The position numbers and the translations under genes were made by a program. A stretch of DNA of 46,142 bases from an uncultured Bacteroidales bacterium (GTDB lineage: Bacteria > Bacteroidota > Bacteroidia > Bacteroidales > WCHB1-69), in NCBI GenBank assembly GCA_900315705.1, contig ONAB01000028.1, positions 1 to 46,142 on the forward strand, read 5' to 3'. The notes beneath the pieces are model-generated. The model was given only the letters and a program-made list of their open reading frames with translations. It did not search any database and was not told the DNA's origin. Of the stretch, positions 16,667-25,164 are shown one piece after another. The first letter of the stretch is position 1, and every line of letters begins with the position of its first letter.

Positions 16667-17467
16667 ATGGCAAGTCCTTCCGATCTCACCGATATTTTGC
16701 AGACGCTCCCTTCCATTTCCCTGGAGGAGATGAGTGCTGTGAAGCTGATGAACCGCACGGACACCAAATACCTGCTCAACGAGCAGATGCTGGCGGGGCT
16801 TGCCCAACAATGGCCCGGACTGTTTTATGTACAGGAGAACCTCTACCTGCGCACGGCCGGTTACAAGACGTTGTACTTTGACACGCCCGACGCCCTCACC
16901 TACACCATCCACCACAACCAACAACTTCACCGCCAGAAGGTACGCGAACGCATCTACGTGGAGTCCAACCTCTGTTTCCTTGAAGTCAAGAACAAGGTGA
17001 ACACGGGGCGTACCAAGAAGAAGCGCATCGCCATCCCGATGGAGGAGTTCGGCAGTTTGTACGACACGGCCGCGAAGCGCGATTTCCTGCGCGAAAAGGT
17101 CTGGGTGACGCGCGACGAACTGCAGCCCCGCCTGCAGAACGCCTTCCGGCGCATCACGCTGGTGAACCGTCAGCGGACCGAGCGCATCACCATCGACTCC
17201 GGCATCTCATTCCACAACCTCCTAACCGGGCGCGATGCAGACGCCTCCGGACTGGTCATCATCGAGGTGAAGCAGGACGGCAACTGCCCCTCCGACTTCA
17301 AGCGGCTGCTGCGGGAGGCACGCATCCAAAGCCACGGCCTCAGCAAATACTGTCTCGGGATGCTCCTCACCGACGACCGCATCAAGTACAACCGCTTCAA
17401 GCCCAAAATGCGCTTCGTTTCCGACCTCATCGGGCGGGAACTGGCCATCGCCGCCCTACCCTCTTGA
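16667..17467 (+). CDS. VTC-domain protein (polyphosphate polymerase-like)
   Basis: This 266-residue soluble protein shows the VTC tunnel-fold motifs in order: MNRTDTKYLL (~24-33), TLYFDT, 'NQQLHRQKVRERIYVES', FLEVKNKVNTGRTKKKRI, 'RQRTERITIDSGISF' and 'LVIIEVKQDG'. The alternating basic residues (R, K) and the acidic pair in EVK are those that in yeast Vtc4 bind ATP, phosphate and metal to make polyphosphate. Bacterial VTC-domain proteins are usually found next to DUF4956, as here. Whether this one makes polyphosphate has to be inferred. It lacks the SPX domain of the yeast protein. Confidence 0.85.
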   Translation: MASPSDLTDILQTLPSISLEEMSAVKLMNRTDTKYLLNEQMLAGLAQQWPGLFYVQENLYLRTAGYKTLYFDTPDALTYTIHHNQQLHRQKVRERIYVESNLCFLEVKNKVNTGRTKKKRIAIPMEEFGSLYDTAAKRDFLREKVWVTRDELQPRLQNAFRRITLVNRQRTERITIDSGISFHNLLTGRDADASGLVIIEVKQDGNCPSDFKRLLREARIQSHGLSKYCLGMLLTDDRIKYNRFKPKMRFVSDLIGRELAIAALPS

Positions 17468-17511
17468 GCCTTTTCATATTTAACCTTAATAGATACCAAA
17501 AACAACACCCT

Positions 17512-18240
17512 ATGATACAAGATTTTCCCGATTACGACCCGGAAATAGCCCGCGAATTTGGAATGGAGACCATTGACAGTGCCGGACAGCTCTTCGGCAT
17601 TCCCTTCTTCGACGGACCCACCCTGTGGCAAATGCTGTTCCGTTTTGCCATCAACCTAGTGTTCTGCTGGCTTATTATCGGACTCTTCTACTACCGGAAG
17701 AGCAAGCGCCGCGACTACTACTTCACCTTTATGATGTTCAGCATCACCATCTTCTTTATGATCTTTTTGATGGACAACGTGAAGGTGCAGATTGGGTTCG
17801 CCTTAGGACTGTTTGCCATCTTCGGGATGATACGGTACCGTACCGAGACGATACCCATCCGCGAAATGACCTATCTGTTCATCTCCATCGGCCTTTCCGT
17901 CATCAACGGTTTGGCAATGACCGCCAGTTATGCGGAGCTGCTGCTCACCAACATCATTGTGCTGGCTGCCGTCTGCATCTTCGAGCGGGTGAAATGGAAA
18001 AGACACACCGAAACCAAGATTATCCTTTACGAGAAGATAGAGTTGGTCAAGGCGGGACGCGAGGCCGAGCTCAAAGCAGACCTTGAGGAGCGCACCGGAC
18101 TGCACATCACAAGTATGGAAGTCGGCCACATCAACTTCCTGAAGGACACGGCCTACATCAAGATCCATTACAAATCGGAGCAGCCGATGTACAACAGCGT
18201 CAACAACCTGACCAAGGTCAAATCAGACCAATATTTCTAA
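17512..18240 (+). CDS. DUF4956 membrane protein
   Basis: From ATG 17512 the protein has 242 residues. Residues ~40-60, 70-90 and 95-155 contain about four to five membrane helices ('RFAINLVFCWLIIGLFYYRK', 'DYYFTFMMFSITIFFMIFLM', 'GFALGLFAIFGMIRYRTETI'). The conserved loop GMIRYRTETIPIREMTYLF and the following cytosolic ~80-residue ferredoxin-like tail are diagnostic of DUF4956. It is nearly always found beside a VTC-domain gene, implying a shared process at the inner membrane, possibly polymer export or anchoring; that role is inference. Its stop is 2 bp before the DUF2490 gene. An in-frame start at 17464 overlaps the VTC gene and was not chosen. Confidence 0.88.
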   Translation: MIQDFPDYDPEIAREFGMETIDSAGQLFGIPFFDGPTLWQMLFRFAINLVFCWLIIGLFYYRKSKRRDYYFTFMMFSITIFFMIFLMDNVKVQIGFALGLFAIFGMIRYRTETIPIREMTYLFISIGLSVINGLAMTASYAELLLTNIIVLAAVCIFERVKWKRHTETKIILYEKIELVKAGREAELKADLEERTGLHITSMEVGHINFLKDTAYIKIHYKSEQPMYNSVNNLTKVKSDQYF

Positions 18241-18242
18241 CA

Positions 18243-18917
18243 ATGGAAGCCCGAAGAATCCTCACCCTGTGCCTTATTCTCCTTTGGGGAACCATCGTGC
18301 ACGCCCAGACTTTCGAGACGGGCGGGCTGGTGGGTGCCGAATATGAGATGAAGATCCTGAAGGGCTGGCACTGGAGTGCCGAGACGCAACTGCGCTTCGA
18401 CCAGCACTTCACGCACTACGACCGCTGGAAAGTGAGCGTGGGCACGGACTACACCTTCCTGAAAAAGCACGTCAAGATCGGGGCCTATTACGGTCTCCTG
18501 AACTACCAGAGCAACGAGGGGGTGTTCGACTGGCGCCACCGGGTGACCGGCACCCTGACCGTGTCGCACAAGTTCTCCAACTGGCGACTCGCCTACCGGG
18601 CCGCTTTCCAGTGGACCTTCCGCGACGAGCGGCGCGGCAGTTACCGCTTCAACCCCAAATCGTATATGCGCAACCGGCTGACCGTCACCTACTCCATCCC
18701 CAACAAGCCCGTGAAAATCTACGCTTCGGAAGAGTTCTGGTGGAGGCTCTACCATCCCGGCAAAAACATCATCGACAACCTGCGCACCACCGTAGGGGTC
18801 CAATACAGCATCAACAAGCGCCACACCTTGGACTTCTATCTCCGCTCCAACAATGAGGTGCAGGTCTCCAACCCCGACCACAAGTTGTACTTGGGCATCA
18901 AATACAGTTTTGACTAA
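18243..18917 (+). CDS. DUF2490 outer-membrane beta-barrel-like protein
   Basis: The product is 224 residues with a signal peptide (MEARRILTLCLILLWGTIVHA, then QTF). The mature chain alternates short amphipathic strands rich in Trp, Tyr and Arg ('WHWSAETQLRFDQHFTHYDR', 'WRLAYRAAFQWTFRDERRGS', 'TLDFYLRSNNEVQV') and ends in an aromatic/acidic terminus (YLGIKYSFD), as expected for an outer-membrane barrel recognised by the BAM complex. It matches the DUF2490 type. In the VTC/DUF4956 setting it could be the outer-membrane end of an envelope-spanning module, but no direct evidence shows this. Confidence 0.8.
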   Translation: MEARRILTLCLILLWGTIVHAQTFETGGLVGAEYEMKILKGWHWSAETQLRFDQHFTHYDRWKVSVGTDYTFLKKHVKIGAYYGLLNYQSNEGVFDWRHRVTGTLTVSHKFSNWRLAYRAAFQWTFRDERRGSYRFNPKSYMRNRLTVTYSIPNKPVKIYASEEFWWRLYHPGKNIIDNLRTTVGVQYSINKRHTLDFYLRSNNEVQVSNPDHKLYLGIKYSFD

Positions 18918-18950
18918 TACAATATTATAATATAGTAAGCCGAAAAAAGA

Positions 18951-19775
18951 ATGCAAGAAATCATCACCGCCGCCAAAACATTTATGACAGACGTGCTCTT
19001 CAAGGGCATCCCGAAACTGCTCATCGCCATTCTGGTCTTCTGGATTGGCTGGAAACTCATCAAGTTGCTGAACAAGACCTTGAAAAGGAGTTACGAGCGG
19101 CACACCGTGGACCCGTCGTTGCAGCAATTCCTCAACTCGCTGATTGACATCTCGCTGAAAGTGCTGCTGGTATTGACCGTAATGGGCATTTTAGGCATCA
19201 AGATGACCTCTTTTGTGGCCATCGTGGGTGCAGCGGGTCTGGCGGTGGGTATGGCTTTGCAAGGCACGCTCCAGAACTTTGCGGGTGGTGTCATCATCCT
19301 GCTGCTCAAGCCCTTCAAAGTGGGCGACTACATTGAGCAGGGCAGCTATGCGGGATTCGTGGAGAGCATCCAGATTTTCAACACCACGCTGCGCACCTAC
19401 GACAACCGCAACATCATCGTGCCCAACACCGAGCTGGCCACCAAGTCGCTGGTCAACCACTTCAACCTGCCGATGCGCCGCGTGAAGATCGCGGTGAGCA
19501 TCGCTTACGGCGAGTCCGTGGACAAGGCCAGGGAGGTGCTGTTGCGCGTGGCCAACACCCACCCTTTAGTGCTGAAGGAGCCCAAGGCGCCCTTCGCCCC
19601 CGTGGAGGAACTCGGCGAAAGCTCCGTCAATATGAGTGTTTATGCTTGGTGCCTGCCCGAGAACTACTGGACTGTGCTGTACGACCTCAACCAACAGGTG
19701 TACGACGCCTTGATGAAGGAGCATATCGAAATCCCCTTCAACCAGTTGGATGTGCATATTAAAACAGACAAATAG
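18951..19775 (+). CDS. Small-conductance mechanosensitive channel (MscS family)
   Basis: A 274-residue protein of typical MscS length. Three membrane helices come first; the third is the glycine/alanine-rich pore helix 'VAIVGAAGLAVGMALQGTLQ' followed by NFAGGVIIL. The beta domain follows ('FKVGDYIEQGSYAGFVESIQ', 'RNIIVPNTELATKSLVNHF'), then the C-terminal alpha/beta cage ending 'HIEIPFNQLDVHI'. It opens on membrane tension to relieve turgor. It is the last gene of the co-directional run and its stop is 4 bp from the convergent PpiC-like lipoprotein gene. Confidence 0.95.
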   Translation: MQEIITAAKTFMTDVLFKGIPKLLIAILVFWIGWKLIKLLNKTLKRSYERHTVDPSLQQFLNSLIDISLKVLLVLTVMGILGIKMTSFVAIVGAAGLAVGMALQGTLQNFAGGVIILLLKPFKVGDYIEQGSYAGFVESIQIFNTTLRTYDNRNIIVPNTELATKSLVNHFNLPMRRVKIAVSIAYGESVDKAREVLLRVANTHPLVLKEPKAPFAPVEELGESSVNMSVYAWCLPENYWTVLYDLNQQVYDALMKEHIEIPFNQLDVHIKTDK

Positions 19776-19779
19776 GATA

Positions 19780-20613
19780 TTACTGGGTGACCGACCCGCT
19801 CTTCAGGGCCTTCTCGTAAAGCTGGTCCACGTGTTGCTTGATAATCTGTTGCTTGCGCTGGTTGAGCAGCATCATACGGGCAGCGGCCTTCTCCTCGTTG
19901 GTCTCGCTCACTGAACGCTGATTCTTGTAGTCCAGAATGACCAACAGGTAGTGGTAGTCGCCAATCTCCTTTTCAATGCACTTGTGTTGGGCCACATCTT
20001 CCTGCGAGAAATCAAAGGAGACCTCGTTCTGGATATCGTCCAGATAGAGCCACGCGTCATCATCCAGCAGATACTCGATGGAATCGCCCAGCAGCACCAT
20101 CAGCGGTTCTTTCTCCTCCACCCTTCTCTCCTTGTCGAAAAGGATGCCCTTGACCACCTCCACCAGCGGGGATTTCTTGGGCAACTTCACATAGTTGACC
20201 TTCACAATCTCCTTCTCGATAGTGTAACGTTTGTCAAAACTCCTCATAAACGCCTCCAAATCCTCATCCGTGATGTTCATATTGGCGGTGTCGGAGATGA
20301 TTTTGTTGAAATAGGTATTGATAAGCAGGTTGTTGCGGTACTCCTCCAGCTGGCGGTCGAAATTCTTCTCGCGGGGAGAGAGTCTCTTCTCGGCCTCGTG
20401 CAGGATGAGCTGCTCGCGCACCCAGTTGTCGATGAAATCGTTCACCAGGGCGATGCTGTCGGCGGGCGACAGGCCCGTGGGCATATTCTTCAGCACCTCC
20501 GACTCATAGAGCTTATGGTAATATACCTGCGCCATCACCTTGTCCTCGTGCCGGTGGCAGGAGGAGCAAAGCAACAGGAGCAATAGCACTATCAGCAGGG
20601 GGGCGTTTCTCAT
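19780..20613 (-). CDS. SurA-N-like lipoprotein (chaperone-type, no PPIase domain)
   Basis: The 277-residue protein has a lipoprotein signal (MRNAPLLIVLLLLLLCSS, Cys19). The region around 40-115 ('NDFIDNWVREQLILHEAEKR', 'EEYRNNLLINTYFNKIISDT', then MNITDEDLEAFM) resembles the N-terminal helical chaperone domain of SurA/PpiC proteins. The part where a parvulin domain would sit lacks the 'ASHIL' and 'G..F..LA' motifs. It probably binds unfolded envelope proteins rather than catalysing proline isomerisation. It follows the PpiC gene with a single intervening base, so the two are translationally coupled and likely functional partners. Confidence 0.75.
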   Translation of the reverse strand: MRNAPLLIVLLLLLLCSSCHRHEDKVMAQVYYHKLYESEVLKNMPTGLSPADSIALVNDFIDNWVREQLILHEAEKRLSPREKNFDRQLEEYRNNLLINTYFNKIISDTANMNITDEDLEAFMRSFDKRYTIEKEIVKVNYVKLPKKSPLVEVVKGILFDKERRVEEKEPLMVLLGDSIEYLLDDDAWLYLDDIQNEVSFDFSQEDVAQHKCIEKEIGDYHYLLVILDYKNQRSVSETNEEKAAARMMLLNQRKQQIIKQHVDQLYEKALKSGSVTQ

Positions 20614-20614
20614 C

Positions 20615-22360
20615 TTATCGCTTCAAGAGAGTTTGGAAAATCTTCTCGTCCACCACCACAGGATACTTGTTGCGAAGCTCTTTAATCCATTGCGCTTCCA
20701 GATAATCCTGGTAACGGCCGATGACCACGGCGCGGATCTCCTGCAGAGGCTTGTACGTCACAGCACCGGTGGAATCTTTCACGGGGAAGTCCTTCTTCAC
20801 CACTTCGTAATAGTTCTCGATGCCCACGCTGTCCTGGATGGCGGCGTTCCACACCTTCTGGGAGTTGATTTCGTAAAGGAGCATACCATCGTGGAACTCC
20901 TTCACCAAGTCTCTGTATTCAGGATACTTTTCGGTAAGATGCAGTTTCTCGTAGCGGATAATCTTCTCGGTTACAAAACCGGGATAGAGGGATTGGATGA
21001 AATCGATGACAGGACCGTTAATGGGGGTGCCTTGATAGCGGGCCACAAACTGGGCAAACTCGGTGGCTGTGCCCGTCTGATCGGCGAAGGTGAACATCGG
21101 TTTCAGTTTCTCGATGCCCTTCAGGCGAGTGATATCAGTAGCAGTGGACTGGAAATAGTTTTCGGGAACGTTCTTCTTGAAGAACTTCATAGCCGCATTC
21201 TTGCCGCCTTCCTGGAAGTTATACTCCTTTTTGAGGCGGTTGACAAGCGATTCGCGGCTGGTGCGGGCACGGGAGTCGCGGGCCAGGGCAGATTTGAGCA
21301 TATACTTGGCATCTTCCGTGATGAAAAGCTTCACCACAGAGTCGCATCTGAGGATATGCCATCCGAGGTTGGAAGGTATGGGCTCGGAAATCTCACCCTT
21401 CTTGAGCTTGAGTGCAGCGGCGACATAATTGCCTGGGCGGCGGTTGGGCGTGAAGGGCTCCATCTTGCCACCTTCGTTCTTCGTGGCCTTGTCTTCCGAA
21501 TAGTTCTGGGCCAGTTCCTCAAAAGACATCTTGCCGCTCTTGTATTGATTCTGTATGAGTTTCAGACGCTCGGCAATCTCCCCTTGCGGGGCGCCGGCCA
21601 GGGCGTTGGTGTCCTGCACGAAAACCTGCGACACGAAAATCTTGCCCACGGCGGGAATCTTGTCCTGAACATATATCAGGTGATAGCCGTATTGGGTGCG
21701 AACTGGCATAGAAACCTGTCCCACAGGAAGGCTGAAAGCCGCTTTCTCGAAGGGATAAATCATTTCCAAAACCGAGAAATAGCCCAGTTCGCCCTTGTTG
21801 CCATACTGCTTTCTCTGCAAGTGGGGGTTATAATGATCCTGGGCCGACTCGTCTTCAGAATAGAGGACAGCCGCCTCGTTGAAATTCATCCCCTTCACGA
21901 TCTTGTCGCGAATCTGCATAATCTTGTGATAAGCGGCCAAGGTATCCTTGGGGTTGGCGTTGGGGTTGCAGCGGACCAGAATATGCGAGGCACGCACCTG
22001 GTACTTGGAGTTTTGGAAGGCTTCCTCCAAAAGATGGTCACTCACCTCCGTATCCACGAGATACTGCTGTGCGGACTGCGTCTGATAGGAGGCCAGCTCA
22101 TTCTTGAACTGCGATGATGTGTCCATCTGCAGTGAAATAGCCTCCTGCACCTTCATCCGGTAGTTGATGTAAAGGTCCAGATACTCACGCAAATCCTTTT
22201 CGGTGGCTTCACTCAGCGTATTGTTTTTCTGATAAGCATTCAGGAATTCGTCAACCGTAACACTCTCCTTGCCAATGCGGACAAGCACGTTGTTGTTTGT
22301 CTGGGCATAGAGGGCTATCATTGAGCCCAAGAGCAGGAATGATAAAAAAATCCGTTTCAT
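20615..22360 (-). CDS. Periplasmic peptidylprolyl isomerase with two parvulin domains (SurA/PpiC-like)
   Basis: The 581-residue protein has a signal peptide (MKRIFLSFLLLGSMIALYA, then QTN). An N-terminal SurA-type helical region is followed by a canonical parvulin domain (~124-235: 'QVRASHILVRCNPNANPKDT', GMNFNEAAVLYSEDES, GNKGELGYFSV, 'PVRTQYGYHLIYVQDK'). A second, more diverged one lies at ~240-345 ('GKIFVSQVFVQDT', 'SFEELAQNYSEDKATKNEGG', 'PSNLGWHILRCDSV'). A ~230-residue C-terminal region, rich in charged residues, would complete the chaperone cradle. It should fold outer-membrane proteins in the periplasm. Confidence 0.9.
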   Translation of the reverse strand: MKRIFLSFLLLGSMIALYAQTNNNVLVRIGKESVTVDEFLNAYQKNNTLSEATEKDLREYLDLYINYRMKVQEAISLQMDTSSQFKNELASYQTQSAQQYLVDTEVSDHLLEEAFQNSKYQVRASHILVRCNPNANPKDTLAAYHKIMQIRDKIVKGMNFNEAAVLYSEDESAQDHYNPHLQRKQYGNKGELGYFSVLEMIYPFEKAAFSLPVGQVSMPVRTQYGYHLIYVQDKIPAVGKIFVSQVFVQDTNALAGAPQGEIAERLKLIQNQYKSGKMSFEELAQNYSEDKATKNEGGKMEPFTPNRRPGNYVAAALKLKKGEISEPIPSNLGWHILRCDSVVKLFITEDAKYMLKSALARDSRARTSRESLVNRLKKEYNFQEGGKNAAMKFFKKNVPENYFQSTATDITRLKGIEKLKPMFTFADQTGTATEFAQFVARYQGTPINGPVIDFIQSLYPGFVTEKIIRYEKLHLTEKYPEYRDLVKEFHDGMLLYEINSQKVWNAAIQDSVGIENYYEVVKKDFPVKDSTGAVTYKPLQEIRAVVIGRYQDYLEAQWIKELRNKYPVVVDEKIFQTLLKR

Positions 22361-22395
22361 CTATTCTTTAAAATTTATTGTAAGTTATTATTATT

Positions 22396-22403
22396 CAAAT
22401 ATA
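22396..22403 (-). promoter_or_regulatory. -7 element for the PpiC/SurA-like operon
   Basis: The minus strand reads TATATTTG 36 bp upstream of the start codon at 22360. Confidence 0.5.
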
Positions 22404-22465
22404 TAATACAAAATTCGCCTTTACACCAAAAGTCTGCAAACATACATAATTTTTCGGAATAATCG

Positions 22466-22577
22466 GCTATTGGCTATTTGGTAAAAGCTAATCGCTAAAG
22501 GCTAATGGCTAAAAGCTAATGGCTAAAGGCTAATGGCTAACAGCTAAAGGCTAAAGGCCAATGGCTAACAGCCAACG
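22466..22577. repeat. 112-bp period-7 tandem array (unit GCTAANN)
   Basis: Sixteen consecutive heptamers are visible, most GCTAAAG, GCTAATG or GCTAACA, with degenerate edges (GCTATTG, GGTAAAA, GCCAACG). It fills the divergent region between the ppi gene and folC, ending 16 bp before the folC -7 element. No coding content was seen in 22361-22624. Confidence 0.9.
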
Positions 22578-22592
22578 TACTGGAAAATATCG

Positions 22593-22600
22593 TACTTTTG
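22593..22600 (+). promoter_or_regulatory. -7 element for folC
   Basis: TACTTTTG lies 25 bp upstream of ATG 22625. The in-frame start at 22598 overlaps it and was therefore rejected. Confidence 0.6.
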
Positions 22601-22624
22601 CCGTCCATTTCAAATTGGTTAAAA

Positions 22625-23908
22625 ATGTACAACGAACTTTTGGAAGAGATATTCAAGGCGTACCCGATGTATCACAAAATCGGGTCGGCGGCCTACAAAG
22701 AGGGACTGGAGAACATTGAGGCGCTGCTTGCCATTGTGGGCAATCCCGAGCGGCGTCTGAAGGCCGTGCACATCGCCGGCACCAACGGCAAAGGGTCGGT
22801 GGCCCACCTGATGGCCTCCTACTGCCAGGAACGCGGCTTGAAAACCGGCCTGTTCACCTCGCCCCATCTCGTGGACTTCCGCGAGCGCATCCGCATTGAC
22901 GGCGAGATGATTGCCGAGGAGGCGGTCGTGGAGTTCTTCCGACGGTTCAAAACCCAGTTCGACCAGCTGGAGCCCTCTTTTTTCGAGATGACCACCGCCT
23001 TGGCCTTCTACTATTTTGCCGAGCAGAAGGTAGATGTGGCCGTGGTGGAGGTGGGCCTGGGCGGGCGACTCGACTGCACCAACGTGCTCCGTCCCCTGCT
23101 CTCCATCATCACCAACATCACGCTGGAGCACACCCAGATGCTGGGCGACACGATTGCCAAGATCGCTTTCGAGAAGGCAGGCATCATCAAACCCGACACG
23201 CCCGTGGTCATCGGGGAGTTCCATCCCGAGAGTTTCCCCGTCTTCACCGACATCGCCAACCAGCGCAACGCACCCCTGTTCCTCGCGGAGGACAACTACA
23301 CCGTGGAGGGCAGCCTGGACGACTGCACTGTGCTGGATGTGACAGGGAACGTGCTGTACGAGCACCTCAACCTGCCCCTGGGCGGCGAGTACCAGCGCAA
23401 GAATCTGGTCACCTTCCTGCAGGCCGTGGAGGTGCTGGAGCAGCTCTGGCCCACCGACAAGGACGTGGTGCGCCCCGCCGTGGAACACGTCATCGGCAAC
23501 ACCGGCTTCCGCGGTCGCTGGCAGGTGCTGCGCCAGCAGCCGCTCACCCTCTGCGACGTAGGTCACAACGTGGGAGGGCTTTCGCTCACAATGCGCCAGC
23601 TGGACGCGATGCCCTGCCGCCAGCTGCGCATCGTCTTCGGGATGGTCAGCGACAAGGACCTTGAGCACGTCATCCCCCTCCTGCCGCAGAAAGCGCTCTA
23701 CTACGTGTGCCGTTCCAACAACGACCGCGCCATCCCCGCTGCTGAGCTCGCCGCCCTGCTGACCGCGCACGGATTAGAATGCCGCACTTGCGGAAGCGTG
23801 GCGGAGGCATTCGCCGCCGCCGACCACGACTGCGCCCCCGACGACATCCTGTTCATCGGCGGCAGCTGCTTCGTGGTGGGAGACCTTCTGCAAAACATCC
23901 AATCCTAA
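22625..23908 (+). CDS. folC: Bifunctional dihydrofolate synthase/folylpolyglutamate synthase
   Basis: A 427-residue Mur-ligase-family enzyme that adds glutamate to dihydropteroate and extends polyglutamate tails on folates. The ATP P-loop is AGTNGKGSVAHLMAS (~51-65), followed by 'FTSPHLVDFRERIRIDG', the omega-loop region 'EPSFFEMTTALAFYYFAEQK', the motif EVGLGGRLDCTN and 'NITLEHTQMLGDTIAKIAFE'. In the C-terminal Rossmann-like domain 'GFRGRWQVL' and DVGHNVGG are typical. Length is normal. It is a single-gene unit converging on the aldolase gene. Confidence 0.95.
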   Translation: MYNELLEEIFKAYPMYHKIGSAAYKEGLENIEALLAIVGNPERRLKAVHIAGTNGKGSVAHLMASYCQERGLKTGLFTSPHLVDFRERIRIDGEMIAEEAVVEFFRRFKTQFDQLEPSFFEMTTALAFYYFAEQKVDVAVVEVGLGGRLDCTNVLRPLLSIITNITLEHTQMLGDTIAKIAFEKAGIIKPDTPVVIGEFHPESFPVFTDIANQRNAPLFLAEDNYTVEGSLDDCTVLDVTGNVLYEHLNLPLGGEYQRKNLVTFLQAVEVLEQLWPTDKDVVRPAVEHVIGNTGFRGRWQVLRQQPLTLCDVGHNVGGLSLTMRQLDAMPCRQLRIVFGMVSDKDLEHVIPLLPQKALYYVCRSNNDRAIPAAELAALLTAHGLECRTCGSVAEAFAAADHDCAPDDILFIGGSCFVVGDLLQNIQS

Positions 23909-23916
23909 TTCACCCC

Positions 23917-23948
23917 TTAACTTCTTAATTTCTTAGTTTCTTAATTCC
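23917..23948. repeat. Short period-8 array after folC
   Basis: TTAACTTC, TTAATTTC, TTAGTTTC and TTAATTCC follow the folC stop codon by 8 bp. It is similar in placement to the period-7 arrays but has an 8-bp unit. Confidence 0.6.
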
Positions 23949-23980
23949 CATCATCCATATTTCCCCAAAATAAGCACAAA

Positions 23981-24013
23981 AAAAGCGGCCGCCCCTTCCG
24001 GGACCGCCGCCTT
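23981..24013 (-). terminator. Terminator of the aldolase gene
   Basis: On the minus strand an 11-bp GC-rich stem (GCGGCGGTCCC with GGGGCGGCCGC, one mismatch) and a GGAA loop are followed by seven T residues, about 20 bp after the aldolase stop codon. Confidence 0.85.
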
Positions 24014-24033
24014 TGTATCATTGGGAATAGTGA

Positions 24034-25113
24034 TTAGAGTCTGTCGATGCAGTTCAAGTCGCTGAAGGCCACCTTGAGGCGTTCCACCATCGACTTCTCG
24101 CCTTCGCGCAGGAAGACGCGCGGGTCGTAGTACTTCTTGTTGGGCTTGTCTTCGCCTTCGGGGTTGCCGATTTGCGCTTGCAGATAAGCCTCGTTTTTCT
24201 TGTAATAATTCATAACACCTTCCCAGAAAGCCCATTGCGTGTCAGTGTCGATATTCATCTTGATGACGCCGTAGCTGATGGCTTCCTTGATCTTGGCGGG
24301 TTCGGAGCCGGAGCCGCCGTGGAACACGAAGTTCACGGGGTTGGGTTGGGTGTTGAATTTCTTCTGGATGTACTCCTGGGAGTTGTGCAGGATGATGGGC
24401 TCGAGTTTCACGTTGCCGGGTTTATAGACACCGTGCACGTTGCCGAAGGAGGCAGCGATGGTGAAGTTCGGGCTGATCTTGCTCAGTTCCTCGTAGGCGT
24501 ATGCCACATCCTCGGGCTGCGTGTAGAGGCGGGCGCTGTCGATGCCGGTGTTGTCCACGCCATCCTCCTCGCCGCCGGTGATGCCGAGCTCGATTTCGAG
24601 GGTCATCTCAATCTTGGCCATACGGGCCAGATATTTCTTGCAGATCTCGATATTCTCCTTCAGGGGTTCCTCGGAGAGGTCGAGCATATGGGAGCTGAAG
24701 AGGGGCTTGCCGTGGGCGGCATAGTATTTCTCGCCTTCGTCGAGGAGACCGTCGATCCACGGGAGGAGCTTCTTGGCGGCGTGGTCGGTGTGCACCACCA
24801 CGGGAATGCCGTACATCTCGGCCATACGGTGGATGTGCAGGGCACCGGAAATGCTACCCTGGATGGCGGCCTGCTGGCCGTCGTTGCTCAGCGACTTGCC
24901 GGCGCAGAAAACGCCACCGCCGTTGGAGAACTGGATCATAACGGGCGAGTTCACCGCCTTGGCGGCCTCCATCACTGCGTTGATAGAGTCGGTACCAACC
25001 ACGTTCACAGCGGGAAGGGCGAACTTGTTTTCCTTAGCAATGCGGAAGATTTCCTGCAAATCTTTACCATAAACCACACCGGGTTTCACTTTTGATAAAA
25101 TTTTCTCTGACAT
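24034..25113 (-). CDS. fbaA: Class II fructose-1,6-bisphosphate aldolase
   Basis: A 359-residue zinc aldolase, the same length as E. coli FbaA. It interconverts fructose-1,6-bisphosphate with glyceraldehyde-3-phosphate and dihydroxyacetone phosphate in glycolysis and gluconeogenesis. Visible active-site segments are VVHTDHAAKK (zinc-binding His and catalytic Asp), 'LEIELGITGGEEDGVDN', FGNVHGVYKPGNVKL (zinc His), FHGGSGS (zinc His, phosphate loop) and MNIDTDTQWA. It is monocistronic, with its own -7 element and strong terminator. Confidence 0.96.
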   Translation of the reverse strand: MSEKILSKVKPGVVYGKDLQEIFRIAKENKFALPAVNVVGTDSINAVMEAAKAVNSPVMIQFSNGGGVFCAGKSLSNDGQQAAIQGSISGALHIHRMAEMYGIPVVVHTDHAAKKLLPWIDGLLDEGEKYYAAHGKPLFSSHMLDLSEEPLKENIEICKKYLARMAKIEMTLEIELGITGGEEDGVDNTGIDSARLYTQPEDVAYAYEELSKISPNFTIAASFGNVHGVYKPGNVKLEPIILHNSQEYIQKKFNTQPNPVNFVFHGGSGSEPAKIKEAISYGVIKMNIDTDTQWAFWEGVMNYYKKNEAYLQAQIGNPEGEDKPNKKYYDPRVFLREGEKSMVERLKVAFSDLNCIDRL

Positions 25114-25164
25114 AATGAATTGTTATTGATAGATTTGATAAATATGATCTTCAAAAAAAACGTG

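Noticed and set aside
20540-22117. A 525-codon frame on the plus strand opposite the PpiC-like gene
   Set aside because: The Leu/His-rich translation has no motifs, while the minus strand has two clear parvulin-type signatures.
22466-22577. Possible CRISPR array
   Set aside because: The unit is 7 bp with no spacers and no cas genes nearby.
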